Of a stretch of DNA of 40,589 nucleotides, positions 1 to 9,325 are shown one piece after another. This DNA is from Nitrososphaerota archaeon (lineage in GTDB: Archaea > Thermoproteota > Nitrososphaeria > Nitrososphaerales > Nitrososphaeraceae), in the NCBI GenBank assembly GCA_005877075.1, contig VBPX01000031.1, positions 1-40,589 of the forward strand, given 5' to 3'. The number at the start of each line of letters is the position of its first letter. Positions within the stretch are counted from its first letter, which is position 1. Position numbers and translations under genes: made by a program. The notes under the pieces were generated by a model that saw nothing but the letters and a program-made list of their open reading frames with translations, had not been told where the DNA came from and ran no database searches.

Positions 1-33
1 ACACATTAATCTTAGAGTCATAGTCTACCTTAA

Positions 34-1854
34 ATGAATGATAAATTCGTTTTAGATACCAGTGTAATAATTGACGGCAGGGTTAAAGATATCATACAAG
101 ATAAAATCGAACCCAATAGTGAGATAATAATTCCTATTGCTGTTCTTGATGAATTGCAGGCTCAGGCGTCAAGAAATAAGACACATGGAATAGAAGGCTT
201 GCTTGAGATAAAAAAGATAAGGGATTTATGCAATGCAAGAAAAATAAGCTTAAATTTCATCGGAAATAGACCAACAATTGAAGAAATTAGATTAGCCAAA
301 CATGGAAGAATTGATGCCATAATAAAGGATATAGCTTTAGAAAAAAATGCAACGTTGATAACATGCGATTACATCCAACACCTGGCGTCAGAGGCACAGG
401 GAATCAAGTCAATTCATATTAGTTCCACTAAAAGAGATTCAGAATTACAATTTGAAAAATACTTTGATAATGATACTATGAGTATTCATCTTAAGGAAGA
501 GACCTGCCCTTTTGCAAAAAAAGGGGTACCGGGCAATCTAAAACTTGTACGCTTAGATGACAATATACTTTCAAGTGAAGAAATTTATAAAATTACAAAG
601 GAAATATTAGAAGAGTCACGCTCAAAAAAAGGTTTCAAGGAGATCAGCAAAGAGGGAGCAACTGTAATTCAGTTAGGTAAATTTAGAATTGCAATTACAA
701 AAGAGCCTTTTTCAGATAGGGATGAAATTACTATTGTTAGACCAATAGCAAAGTTGACATTAGAAGACTATGGACTGAGTGAAAAATTATTGGCTCGACT
801 GACATCAGACGTAGAAGGAATAATTATTGCAGGGCCCCCTGGTTCAGGCAAGAGTACACTGGCGAGCAGTCTTGCAGAATTTTATGTTACTCAAAATAAG
901 ATTGTAAAAACTTTTGAATCACCTCGAGATTTGCAAGTACCAAAAGAAGTAACTCAATATGGGCCTCTTGAAGGAAGTTTTGAAAATGCTGTTGATATCT
1001 TGCTGCTAGTGCGTCCTGACTATACCATTTTTGATGAAATAAGAAGATACAGGGATTTTCAAGTATTTTCGGATATGAAGCTTGCTGGAGTTGGAATGAT
1101 AGGAGTAATCCACGCAAGCAAACCTTTGGACGCAGTCCAGAGATTTATCGGCAGAATTGAATTGGGAATGATACCACAAATTCTAAACACAATAATCTTT
1201 ATGGACGCAGGAATGATCAAGAAGGTATATGAAATTTCACTTACAGTAAAGGTGCCGTATAAAATGACCGAAGCGGATCTAGCTAGACCTGTTGTAGAAG
1301 TCAAGGATTTTTCAACTGGAGAAACAGAATATGAGATCTATACCTTTGGTGAAGAAAACGTCATTGTTCCGGTAGATAATCAGGATAACAGTGGGAATCA
1401 GAACAATATCTATAAACTTGCTGAATCAAAAATAAGAGATGTAATACGACGCTTTGACCCCAATCCGGAGATATCCATCATATCAGATAATAAAGTTAGA
1501 ATTAAGGTCCAAAAAGACACAATTCCTAGAATAATTGGAAGAGGTGGTACCACAATCGGTGAACTTGAAGAAATGCTCGGAATAAGAATAGATGTCGAAA
1601 TGAAAACTCCCACACTTGGCAAAGAAGTATATTTTGAAGTAAATGAATCTGGTAACGGAGTTGTTATAAAGTTAGATGAGGCAACAGTTGGTAACAAAGT
1701 TAATTTGTACATAGATGATGAATTTATATGTGCGAATCAGGTTGGAAAGAAATCCAGAATTAAAATAGACAAGAGGTCGGAGAGTGGTAGACAGATATTA
1801 AATGCAATCATAGCTGGACAAAAAATAAAAATTTTTCAAATTGACAACAATTAA
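34..1854 (+). CDS. PIN domain - ATPase - KH domain protein (PilT/VirB11-like)
   Basis: This 606-residue protein joins three modules. Residues 1-125 form a PIN nuclease domain with acidic residues D8, E40, D94 and D112 at the expected places. About 225-420 is a secretion-type (VirB11/PilT-like) ATPase with Walker A GPPGSGKST (P-loop lysine K273) and a Walker B-like FDE. About 480-540 is a KH RNA-binding domain with a GRGG loop at 502-505. The architecture is widespread in archaea and is usually annotated as PINc/VapC family ATPase; RNA processing or quality control is inferred from the domains, and no exact reaction can be named. An AT-rich TATA-like stretch near positions 2-12 lies about 26 nt before the ATG, so the transcript is probably leaderless. 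It converges with the sugar dehydrogenase gene downstream. Confidence 0.9.
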   Translation: MNDKFVLDTSVIIDGRVKDIIQDKIEPNSEIIIPIAVLDELQAQASRNKTHGIEGLLEIKKIRDLCNARKISLNFIGNRPTIEEIRLAKHGRIDAIIKDIALEKNATLITCDYIQHLASEAQGIKSIHISSTKRDSELQFEKYFDNDTMSIHLKEETCPFAKKGVPGNLKLVRLDDNILSSEEIYKITKEILEESRSKKGFKEISKEGATVIQLGKFRIAITKEPFSDRDEITIVRPIAKLTLEDYGLSEKLLARLTSDVEGIIIAGPPGSGKSTLASSLAEFYVTQNKIVKTFESPRDLQVPKEVTQYGPLEGSFENAVDILLLVRPDYTIFDEIRRYRDFQVFSDMKLAGVGMIGVIHASKPLDAVQRFIGRIELGMIPQILNTIIFMDAGMIKKVYEISLTVKVPYKMTEADLARPVVEVKDFSTGETEYEIYTFGEENVIVPVDNQDNSGNQNNIYKLAESKIRDVIRRFDPNPEISIISDNKVRIKVQKDTIPRIIGRGGTTIGELEEMLGIRIDVEMKTPTLGKEVYFEVNESGNGVVIKLDEATVGNKVNLYIDDEFICANQVGKKSRIKIDKRSESGRQILNAIIAGQKIKIFQIDNN

Positions 1855-1927
1855 TTCCTGATAGAAATGATAGAAATAAAATAAGATACGTTTGTTGCGG
1901 CTACAATTAATTGTCCAGTCTAGTCTT

Positions 1928-3106
1928 TCAACTAATTCTGTAAATTGTCCCATCATCATAAGAGAGAACATAAAGATAGCCATCAGGCCCTGTTTTTATA
2001 TCGGTTATTCCTGCAAAACCTTTCCCAAATATCAATGAATCTAGTTCATTATTATTGTCAACTACATGATCTGCCAATTCGGGTGTACCAAACTTAAAGT
2101 CAACTCTATCACCATTTAATACAAATCTGTACAGATTACCGGTGGTGATATCTCCTACAAATGCATTGTTTGCATATTCCATACCTAATTTATCAGAATT
2201 CAAAAATTCAATATCTGTAATGCCAATAGAACGCTTGAAGCTCAGTACGGGATCTCTATACTTTGAATTAGGAAAATTTACTAAATCGTTTTGCGTAATT
2301 CCACTTTGTGCAAGTGGCCCCATTGTTAGTTTCCAGCCACTATTAAATCCAGGAGTAACCATGTTAATTTCATCATATGCATTCTCGCCATTTTCTGTGT
2401 CCCACAAGTTTCCAGTAACAGGATCTATCCCAAGCCCAAAACTATTTCTTATTCCATAAGCTTGATACCAGTTTATTGGGTCTTTGGAATTGTCACTTTT
2501 GAAAGGATTATTAGGAGCAGGAGAACCATCACTTGGATTTGTTCTTAAAATTGCCCCACTAAAATCTGGATCTGGACCATTTATAATATTTTGATCTTTT
2601 CCATTCCGTTGTAACTCTCCAGTTACTGAATAAAGATATCCGTCTTTACTTACAGCTAATTTGCCTCCTTGATGATTAGTTGCAGGAGTTCCTGGAAGAT
2701 CCATAAATACCTCTTGATTTGTCAACTGAGGTCCTACTCCCAAAGTATATTTGTATATTCTATTATTCACTTGCCCATCTTTTACAGTTGCATACAAAAA
2801 TATATTTGAACCAACTTTTTCAATTCCTAATAATCCACGTTCATTTTTACTTTCAACTTTTAGCGATAGTAATGGCTGTGGTTGAAGTATTTCATTGCTA
2901 ACGAGTTTGACATTTCCATCTTTTTCTAAAACTAGCAAGTTCTTATCATCTAAAAATAACATGCTGGTTGGAAATGAAAGTCCGGTTGCAAAAGATTCAA
3001 CTTTTAGATCCGGATCTTTTACTGATGGTTGTGCATATAACAAATTATTTTGCAAAATCATAACAAGAGACAAACTGATCAATAAAAGGACAAAATGTTT
3101 TTTCAT
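1928..3106 (-). CDS. Secreted PQQ-dependent aldose sugar dehydrogenase-like protein
   Basis: This is a 392-residue exported protein of the glucose/sorbosone dehydrogenase family, a six-bladed beta-propeller that uses pyrroloquinoline quinone or a related cofactor to oxidise sugars outside the membrane. A signal peptide covers residues 1-25, ending near LLYAQ. Family-typical segments are visible: NHQGGKLAVSKDGYLY around 145-160, GIRNSFGLGIDP near 220 and NGENAYDEIN near 240. The length is normal for the soluble aldose dehydrogenase branch. A TATA-like element on the minus strand around 3130-3142 sits about 26 nt before the ATG, suggesting a leaderless mRNA. Many Nitrososphaerota carry such genes; the natural substrate is unknown and it could be a non-catalytic propeller. 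Confidence 0.85.
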   Translation of the reverse strand: MKKHFVLLLISLSLVMILQNNLLYAQPSVKDPDLKVESFATGLSFPTSMLFLDDKNLLVLEKDGNVKLVSNEILQPQPLLSLKVESKNERGLLGIEKVGSNIFLYATVKDGQVNNRIYKYTLGVGPQLTNQEVFMDLPGTPATNHQGGKLAVSKDGYLYSVTGELQRNGKDQNIINGPDPDFSGAILRTNPSDGSPAPNNPFKSDNSKDPINWYQAYGIRNSFGLGIDPVTGNLWDTENGENAYDEINMVTPGFNSGWKLTMGPLAQSGITQNDLVNFPNSKYRDPVLSFKRSIGITDIEFLNSDKLGMEYANNAFVGDITTGNLYRFVLNGDRVDFKFGTPELADHVVDNNNELDSLIFGKGFAGITDIKTGPDGYLYVLSYDDGTIYRIS

Positions 3107-3167
3107 ACTCGGAACAAATAAACTTTGTAACTATTATATTTTGCCTATTGTCATTTATTTTTTTATT

Positions 3168-3587
3168 TTATACTTCATTTTCTTCTGATAGGATTCCATC
3201 TACTAACAAAATGGTTCTTAATTGTCGTGCCAAATCAGTAACAGTGATTATACCAACTACCTTTCCCTCAGATAATATTGGCAACCTACGTATCTTATGA
3301 TTGACCATTCGTTGTACAGCTACTTCTACTTGAGTATCAGGACTAGCATACGTTTGTATTTTTGACATTATTGTACCTACTTTAATCTTTGAAGAAACCA
3401 AATCCTTTGTACAAATTTTTTTGACAAAATCCTTTTCAGTGATTATACCAATAGGAACGTTTTCTCTCTCGACAATCAGAGAGCTTATTCGCTTTTCAGT
3501 CATAATTTTTGCTGCTTCATTGGCCATAATACCTTCATCTATGGATATGACTTTTTTTGTCATTATGTCCTGCACTCTGTCATTCAA
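3168..3587 (-). CDS. Tandem CBS-domain protein
   Basis: This 139-residue protein is almost entirely two CBS domains. The first is about residues 5-60 (VQDIMTKKVISID ... GIITEKDFVKKI) and the second about 68-128 (VGTIMSKIQTYASPDT ... VGIITVTDLARQL). CBS pairs bind adenine nucleotides and act as energy or ligand sensors; the partner is not indicated here. The start is TTG, since the frame has no earlier ATG, and a TATA-like acttaagt at 3618-3625 lies roughly 30 nt upstream, consistent with a leaderless message. It is tail-to-head with the sugar dehydrogenase gene, with about 60 bp between them. Confidence 0.88.
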   Translation of the reverse strand: MNDRVQDIMTKKVISIDEGIMANEAAKIMTEKRISSLIVERENVPIGIITEKDFVKKICTKDLVSSKIKVGTIMSKIQTYASPDTQVEVAVQRMVNHKIRRLPILSEGKVVGIITVTDLARQLRTILLVDGILSEENEV

Positions 3588-3920
3588 TATTCAATCTTGA
3601 TAATCATCAAAATAAAAACTTAAGTGCTCGCATAACATTTACAAAGATTTTTCGTTTTAATATCTAGCAAATTTACTTTGAAATTGAAGAGGTAAAGGGA
3701 ATTAATTCTGGCAAATTTTGGTATTTCATATTAATATCTGATGCCTTTTCCTTTGAATTTTTATACTTGACTATGATTTACCAACTATTTTTAAATCGAA
3801 ATGTTTAGTAGATATCAAATAATTGTAGGAAACCAGCTGGATATTAGGTGATGAATGGGAGAATCTGGCTTTACAAATAAATTAAAATTACTAGCACTTG
3901 TCATAACCGTTAGACATTAA
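3588..3920. other. Intergenic region before purQ (333 bp)
   Basis: It holds the divergent promoters of the CBS protein and purQ. A TATA-like run around 3783-3797 and a second AT-rich run around 3876-3893 could serve purQ. A 21-codon open frame from ATG at 3855 ends with a TAA at 3918-3920, directly abutting the purQ GTG; it resembles nothing recognisable and may be chance. No purS gene, which often precedes purQ, is present here. Confidence 0.6.
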
Positions 3921-4613
3921 GTGAAAGTAGGAATAGTTGTTTTTCCAGGAAGTAACTGTGACCGAGATGTATATCATGTTTTAAACGAAGTTCTAGGAAT
4001 AAGTTCCCAGTATGTGTGGCATACTGATACATCGATAGATAATTATGACGCCCTAATTTTACCAGGAGGGTTTTCATATGGGGATAGATTACGAGCTGGT
4101 GTAATAGCTGCTCAAAGTCCAATACTTGAAGAAATAAAGAAAAAAGCAGAGAAGGGATTGCCTATTCTTGGAATTTGCAATGGTTTTCAAATACTAGTGG
4201 AAGCCGGGTTGCTTCCTGGTGCCCTAGTAAAAAATACTAGTTTACAATTTTCTTGCAAGTGGCTGAAGATTGAAGTCTTAAATGTCAATACACCGTTTAC
4301 CAATTTGTTCAAACTAAATGACCAAATCAATATCCCGATTGCACATGGAGAAGGTAGATATGTGGTAGATAAGGACCAGCTCAAGCACCTTTATAAAAAC
4401 AATCAGATTGTTTTTAAATACAAAGATGGGAATCCAAATGGTTCTACCGAAATGATTGCAGCGATATGTAACGAAGATGGAAATGTAATGGGACTGATGC
4501 CACATCCTGAACGTGCAACAGAATCAATACTTATTCCTAATGAAACAAATAGCAATGCCAGATTGATATTTCTATCATTAGAGAATTTTTTATCCAATCT
4601 TGTTAGAAATTGA
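3921..4613 (+). CDS. purQ: Phosphoribosylformylglycinamidine synthase, glutaminase subunit PurQ
   Basis: PurQ (230 residues) releases ammonia from glutamine and feeds it to PurL, the fourth step of IMP synthesis. It is a class I glutamine amidotransferase: the nucleophile is C86 in LGICNGFQ, and the His-Glu pair is H195/E197 in MPHPERA. The oxyanion region [10 protein letters not shown] lies at about residues 47-57. Start is GTG at 3921, immediately after an upstream stop codon, giving the standard N-terminus [16 protein letters not shown]. purL follows 15 bp after the stop, so the two are almost certainly co-transcribed. The small PurS subunit that bridges PurQ and the short-type PurL is not encoded next to it in this window. 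Confidence 0.97.
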   Translation: MKVGIVVFPGSNCDRDVYHVLNEVLGISSQYVWHTDTSIDNYDALILPGGFSYGDRLRAGVIAAQSPILEEIKKKAEKGLPILGICNGFQILVEAGLLPGALVKNTSLQFSCKWLKIEVLNVNTPFTNLFKLNDQINIPIAHGEGRYVVDKDQLKHLYKNNQIVFKYKDGNPNGSTEMIAAICNEDGNVMGLMPHPERATESILIPNETNSNARLIFLSLENFLSNLVRN

Positions 4614-4628
4614 ATTTATCGATATACA

Positions 4629-6797
4629 ATGCTAACTAGAGAAGAAGAAAGATATCTGGTAAAAAAATTAGGCAGGAGACCTAATTTATTAGAAACTGAT
4701 ATGATAGATGCGGAATGGTCTGAACACTGCTCGTATAAATCATCTAGAAAATATATTAGATTATTACCATCAAATGGTAAAAGAGTAATTGTTGGACCTG
4801 GATATGATGCAGGAGTATTGGATTTAGGAGATAATCATGTTCTAACTGTACATATAGAAAGTCACAATCATCCATCTGCAGTTGAACCACACGGAGGCGC
4901 TGCTACTGGAGTGGGTGGAGTGATAAGGGACATAATCTCAATGGGAACGCGGCCCATCGCATTACTTAATGCTTTACGATTTTCCGCTCTTGATGAAGAT
5001 AATGCTGCATCAAAGTCAAAATGGTTATTCAAAAACGTTGTAAAGGGGATTGCAGACTATGGTAATTGTATCGGCATACCCACAGTTGGCGGCGACATTG
5101 AATTTGATAATTCCTTTAAAGATTATTGTTTGGTGGACGTGGCGGCGATAGGACTTGGCAAAAGGGATGAAATTATTTCTAATCACGCAGATGAAGGCGA
5201 TCTTATCATACTTGCGGGTAACCCCACCGGCAAAGATGGAATTCGAGGAGCATCTTTTGCTTCAAAATTGCTCGATGAAGAGGATAGATCGGCAGTTCAA
5301 ATACCAGATCCCTTTTTGGAAAAATTGTTAATTGAAGCAACAATTGAGGCAGTAAAGAGTAATTGCATTAGCGCAATAAAGGACCTAGGGGGAGGAGGAT
5401 TGTCATGTTGTTTATCAGAATTGTCCCATTTGGTTAGAAAAGGATTTGAAATTGAATTATCATCCGTACATACAAAGGTAACTGGTCTATCGCCAAATGA
5501 AATCATGATTTCAGAATCACAAGAAAGAATGATCTATATCATAAATAAACAAAAACTGTCTACTTTTACCAAAATATTTGACAAGTATGGAATAACGTAC
5601 TCAATTATTGGTAAAGTACATGGTCAGGATAATCTTAGTATACTTTTTCACGGTAACGCAATAGCTGACATTTCTTGTAATTTGATGGTAAACGCACCGC
5701 TTAATAATAGAAAATCGAAGAGACCCGAATATTTAAAAACAATAAAAAAGAAAATTGGGTTGGAAAAAATAAGTGATTACAATAAGATTCTGCTACGCAT
5801 GCTATCGAATCCAAATATTGGCAACAAAAATTGGGTTTACCAACAATATGACCATGAGGTTGGATTGAGGACTATAATAAAACCAGGTTCAAACGCATCT
5901 GTTATCAAAATCAATGACAACAAATTTGTGTCTATGAAATTGGATGGAAATTCTAAGCACTGTTATCTTGATCCGTATTACGGTACAATGGGTTGTCTAT
6001 CCGAAGCATGTAGGAATGTTATATGTACTGGTGCAGAACCAATTGGAATTTTAGATCATCTACAGTTTGGAAGCCCAGAGAATCCCGAAATATTTTCAAC
6101 ATTCAAGGACTCGATTGATGCAATTATAGATTTTTGTAATCATATGAAAATCCCTGTGGTTGGAGGGAAAGTTAGCTTTTACAACGAAACAACGAATTCA
6201 CCAATTAAACCGTCACCAGTAATTGGTACTATTGGATTGATTAAGGAGCGATCACACATTACTACAAATATTCCAGTTATTGGAGATACCCTGTTTATGT
6301 TAGGCCAAACATATGAGGAATTGGGCGGTTCTGAATATTTTGATTCATATGTCCATACCAAGCACGGAAAAGTGCCAAAAGTAGATTTAGAGATTGATAA
6401 AAAAAATGACCTGTCAGTGTTGCGGATAATTCAGAAAGGACTTGCAGATTGCGTGCATGACTGTTCCAAAGGAGGAATAGGTACAGCATTGGCCGAATTG
6501 GCCATTTCCAGCAAGCTAGGATTAAATGTTGATTTGAAAAAAATTCCAAATAATTGTTCACGTCATGATTACTTGCTCTTTTCCGAAAGCCAATCTAGAT
6601 TCATAATCGGCACCCGAGAACCTGAAAAAGTAAAAAAGACATTGAGTAGTAAGAATTGCACTTTCTCTGAAATTGGTAAAATCAATGTAAGCAATATTCT
6701 AAACTTAAACTACTCTGGGAAGAAAATAATAAATTTATCCATTGGTGATTTGATTTATAGTTATAACAGAATTAATCAAATTATGGATGGAAATTAA
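4629..6797 (+). CDS. purL: Phosphoribosylformylglycinamidine synthase, synthetase subunit PurL
   Basis: This is the 722-residue ATP-dependent synthetase that converts FGAR to FGAM using ammonia from PurQ. It is the short (PurS-dependent) form found in archaea and Gram-positive bacteria. Recognisable segments include DAEWSEHCSYKSSR near residue 28, ESHNHPSAVEPHGGAATGVGG near 77-98 and the second-half repeat with GSPENPEIF and the DCSKGGIGTALAEL glycine-rich motif. The start ATG lies 15 bp after the purQ stop, and purF follows 60 bp downstream with its own TATA box. No missing residues were noticed. Confidence 0.97.
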   Translation: MLTREEERYLVKKLGRRPNLLETDMIDAEWSEHCSYKSSRKYIRLLPSNGKRVIVGPGYDAGVLDLGDNHVLTVHIESHNHPSAVEPHGGAATGVGGVIRDIISMGTRPIALLNALRFSALDEDNAASKSKWLFKNVVKGIADYGNCIGIPTVGGDIEFDNSFKDYCLVDVAAIGLGKRDEIISNHADEGDLIILAGNPTGKDGIRGASFASKLLDEEDRSAVQIPDPFLEKLLIEATIEAVKSNCISAIKDLGGGGLSCCLSELSHLVRKGFEIELSSVHTKVTGLSPNEIMISESQERMIYIINKQKLSTFTKIFDKYGITYSIIGKVHGQDNLSILFHGNAIADISCNLMVNAPLNNRKSKRPEYLKTIKKKIGLEKISDYNKILLRMLSNPNIGNKNWVYQQYDHEVGLRTIIKPGSNASVIKINDNKFVSMKLDGNSKHCYLDPYYGTMGCLSEACRNVICTGAEPIGILDHLQFGSPENPEIFSTFKDSIDAIIDFCNHMKIPVVGGKVSFYNETTNSPIKPSPVIGTIGLIKERSHITTNIPVIGDTLFMLGQTYEELGGSEYFDSYVHTKHGKVPKVDLEIDKKNDLSVLRIIQKGLADCVHDCSKGGIGTALAELAISSKLGLNVDLKKIPNNCSRHDYLLFSESQSRFIIGTREPEKVKKTLSSKNCTFSEIGKINVSNILNLNYSGKKIINLSIGDLIYSYNRINQIMDGN

Positions 6798-6823
6798 AAG
6801 TCACGAATTTATGTGGAGTAAAT

Positions 6824-6833
6824 CTTATTTAAA
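6824..6833 (+). promoter_or_regulatory. TATA box of purF
   Basis: The element cttatttaaa lies between purL and purF. Its centre is about 29 nt before the purF ATG at 6858, so purF can be transcribed separately from purQL with a leader of only a few bases. This is read from sequence; no start site has been measured. Confidence 0.55.
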
Positions 6834-6857
6834 TCCGTCTCGAAGGAAAGATCGATA

Positions 6858-8291
6858 ATGGTACATGAGAATTGTGGCGTCGTTGGTTTTTTTTCACTAA
6901 GTGGAAATAATGTAATACCATATGTGATTGATTCTTTGCGATCTCTCCAGCATAGGGGGCAAGAGGCATGGGGATTTGCAGTACCTTCAAAATCGCCGTA
7001 CAAAAGACTAGGTCTAGTTTCAGCATCAAGAAATTTTAAAACCATTATTAAAAAATTCAATTCTCATGCTGCAATTGGTCATGTGAGATACTCCACATTT
7101 GGAAAGAGTAATCTAGCTAATGCACAGCCATTGAAGGTAAGAGATCTTTGCATAGCACATAATGGAACCATTGCCAATGTGGAGGAGTTATCGAATATGG
7201 TGGGGGGTTGTACTTTTTCACCTCAAACAATGACTGATACTTTATTGGCAGCGCAAAGATTGATCATGCATCTCGAAAAAAATGATAACATGATTCAAGC
7301 TCTTCGTGTCTTAAAGGAAGAAATGATAGGCTCTTTTTGTTTTACCCTTCTAACAGATGATGGATCCGTTTATGCAGTCCGTGATACTCGTGGGTTTAGA
7401 CCCCTTGTATTGGGATATATTGAAGAATCAAATACCTATATGATATCTTCTGAATCATGTGCTATCGATACCATTGGTGGGAAGCTTCTTGGAGATATAC
7501 AACCCGGAGAATTATTGAAACTGAGCTTAAAAGGTATAGAACGTCAACAGTTTTCTACAAGTGAGTATCATTCTCATTGTGCTTTTGAATTTACATATTT
7601 TGCTCATCCAAGTAGCATTATAGAAGGAGTGAACGTTTATGAGGCAAGAAAAAAAATGGGTCACTTTTTGGCTAGAAAATATCCAATTAATGATGCAGAT
7701 GTGGTTATCCCTGTCCCTGATTCCGCTAGACCGGCGGCACTAGGATATGCAGAAGAATTAGGAATTCACTTTGAAGAAGGGCTATTGAAGGACAGATATC
7801 GAAAAAAAGGCTCTATGAGAAGCTTTATTGAACCTTATCCTGGTGAACGGATTGAGATTAATAAAGGAATAATTCCAATCCCAGAAGTTATCAAAGGAAA
7901 AAACGTAGTAGTAATAGATGATAGCATAGTGAGGGGCACAAGCTCACAATCCATTATAAAGATTCTTCGTTCAGCAGGCGCATCAAAAATATCGCTTATT
8001 GTTACCTTTCCACCTATCAAGTATCCTTGCTATGCAGGAATTGATTTTCCATCACAAGAGGAGCTTTTGGCATTTCAGAATCAAAAGCAAGATGATGGTA
8101 ATATTGAATCAAAGGTTGCTGAAAGTATTGGTGCAGATAAAGTAATTTATAATGATACCATTACATTGGCACAAGCAATTGGTATTGATGAGAAAGAATT
8201 GTGTTTTTCGTGTTCTACTGGAAACTATAAACCCTTGGGGATAAAGCCTATTTTCAGGACTCGTGCCCAAGTCAAAGGAGATTTGGGTTAG
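6858..8291 (+). CDS. purF: Amidophosphoribosyltransferase PurF, iron-sulfur type
   Basis: PurF (477 residues) makes 5-phosphoribosylamine from PRPP and glutamine, the committed step of purine synthesis. The N-terminal Ntn glutaminase domain begins at C6 (MVHEN-CGVVGFF), so a five-residue propeptide must be removed to expose the nucleophile. The PRPP loop VVVIDDSIVRGTSS is in the C-terminal phosphoribosyltransferase domain, near residue 350. Four cysteines, C241 (HSHCAFEF), C391 (PCYAGID), C449 and C452 (LCFSCS), match the four ligands of the [4Fe-4S] cluster in Bacillus-type PurF, so this is probably the oxygen-sensitive Fe-S form. It lies downstream of purQL on the same strand. Confidence 0.97.
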   Translation: MVHENCGVVGFFSLSGNNVIPYVIDSLRSLQHRGQEAWGFAVPSKSPYKRLGLVSASRNFKTIIKKFNSHAAIGHVRYSTFGKSNLANAQPLKVRDLCIAHNGTIANVEELSNMVGGCTFSPQTMTDTLLAAQRLIMHLEKNDNMIQALRVLKEEMIGSFCFTLLTDDGSVYAVRDTRGFRPLVLGYIEESNTYMISSESCAIDTIGGKLLGDIQPGELLKLSLKGIERQQFSTSEYHSHCAFEFTYFAHPSSIIEGVNVYEARKKMGHFLARKYPINDADVVIPVPDSARPAALGYAEELGIHFEEGLLKDRYRKKGSMRSFIEPYPGERIEINKGIIPIPEVIKGKNVVVIDDSIVRGTSSQSIIKILRSAGASKISLIVTFPPIKYPCYAGIDFPSQEELLAFQNQKQDDGNIESKVAESIGADKVIYNDTITLAQAIGIDEKELCFSCSTGNYKPLGIKPIFRTRAQVKGDLG

Positions 8292-8353
8292 TAGATTAAC
8301 TAATTAAAGATCGATTTTTAATATTCAAATTACTAACATGTGTTACTAAATTG

Positions 8354-8363
8354 CTTAAATATT
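8354..8363 (+). promoter_or_regulatory. TATA box for the 8385 gene
   Basis: The AT-rich element cttaaatatt is centred about 26 nt before the TTG at 8385. The spacing matches a leaderless archaeal promoter and supports the TTG as the start codon. Confidence 0.55.
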
Positions 8364-8384
8364 TGAATATCCAATTAATTCGAA

Positions 8385-8759
8385 TTGAAAAGAATAAATA
8401 TTATTCTTATTAGTGTTGCAGGAGCTATTTTACTGTCATTTTTGTCGTATCTTGTTATTCAATATTATCAACGCCCGGATTATTCATTGCAGGTGGACGC
8501 GATGCGAGAAGATCAATCTCTCTTTGTAAATAGCAGGATAATTCTCACGAATGTGGGTAAACTACCTGTTAATCATGTTATTGCCTACTATGGAATTAAG
8601 AACGAAACAATTCAAACTATCAATCCTGGTGAAAAAATATCGCTATCGCCACCAGAAGGGAGTAATTTGAATTCTGTAAGAATCATTGCAGACAACGGAA
8701 TAAACATAACCACAGGATACAGAACACCAATAAAAATGCCTGGAATGATGGGCTCCTAG
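8385..8759 (+). CDS. Small membrane-anchored protein of unknown function
   Basis: I do not recognise this 124-residue protein. One hydrophobic helix at about residues 6-26 should anchor it in the membrane with the remaining hundred residues outside. The outer part looks like a compact beta-rich domain (SLFVNSRIILTNVGKLPVNHVIAYYGIKN), possibly Ig-like, and ends in a methionine-rich tail, KMPGMMGS. The start is TTG, supported by a TATA-like element at the right distance. It sits between purF and a roadblock-like gene and shows no functional link to either. Confidence 0.65.
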   Translation: MKRINIILISVAGAILLSFLSYLVIQYYQRPDYSLQVDAMREDQSLFVNSRIILTNVGKLPVNHVIAYYGIKNETIQTINPGEKISLSPPEGSNLNSVRIIADNGINITTGYRTPIKMPGMMGS

Positions 8760-8904
8760 CAAAAATTGGACTATTTCTTTCTCAATCTAAGTAGATAAAG
8801 GAAAGTAATTTACAATTTCTAAGGTTATTTTCAAAGGTTGACAACTTAATGTAAGATCATAAAAAATCATGACATTAAAATAGCTGATTGCGAATTTTTT
8901 TCTA

Positions 8905-9312
8905 TTGAAAAATTCAGTATTCAAGACCTTGTGTCAAGACATAATTAAGCTTGATCCATCAATTAGGTCTGCAGGAATTACAAACGAAGATGGCATAATA
9001 TTGCACACCAGCCACCGTAAAGGTATCAAGCCGTTTCTTTCTTCTGAAGAGAGAGCTCAATACGCTATTACTGCAGCTACTAGGCAATTTACTCGGTTAA
9101 GGTGGGAAGTACTATTGGGAAAAATACAATATGCGATTTCTCACTACTCAAAACTTATTCGAGCTACCATCCCCATAACTGATGATAACAGAAAATTATC
9201 ATATGTAATCTTACTCTCTCTTGATGCAGGAACAGATAATTTTCATGAAATTATAATTGAAAAAATAATCCCGTTGATTAAGTCGAAAAAATATGACCTT
9301 CTCAATGGTTAA
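8905..9312 (+). CDS. Roadblock-like small protein (thaumarchaeal DUF6659-type)
   Basis: This 135-residue protein resembles small thaumarchaeal proteins with a roadblock/profilin-like alternating alpha-beta pattern: a helix (CQDIIKLDPSIRSAGITNEDGIIL), a mid helix (EERAQYAITAATRQF) and a strand pair (LIRATIPI ... SYVILLSL). The gene on the minus strand at 27986-28357 encodes a similarly organised protein. The family name is a recollection and not confirmed. The start is TTG at 8905; an AT-rich element near 8869-8881 is about 26 nt upstream, supporting a leaderless transcript. It converges with the dehydrogenase gene, with only 13 bp between the two stops. No function can be assigned. Confidence 0.65.
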   Translation: MKNSVFKTLCQDIIKLDPSIRSAGITNEDGIILHTSHRKGIKPFLSSEERAQYAITAATRQFTRLRWEVLLGKIQYAISHYSKLIRATIPITDDNRKLSYVILLSLDAGTDNFHEIIIEKIIPLIKSKKYDLLNG

Positions 9313-9325
9313 GGTTTGAATTTTT

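Noticed and set aside
3841-3870. GTGATGA resembling a C box before purQ
   Set aside because: No D box with a suitable guide length follows.
6825-7060. Minus-strand frames opposite the start of purF
   Set aside because: They are shadows of the purF coding sequence with no independent signals.
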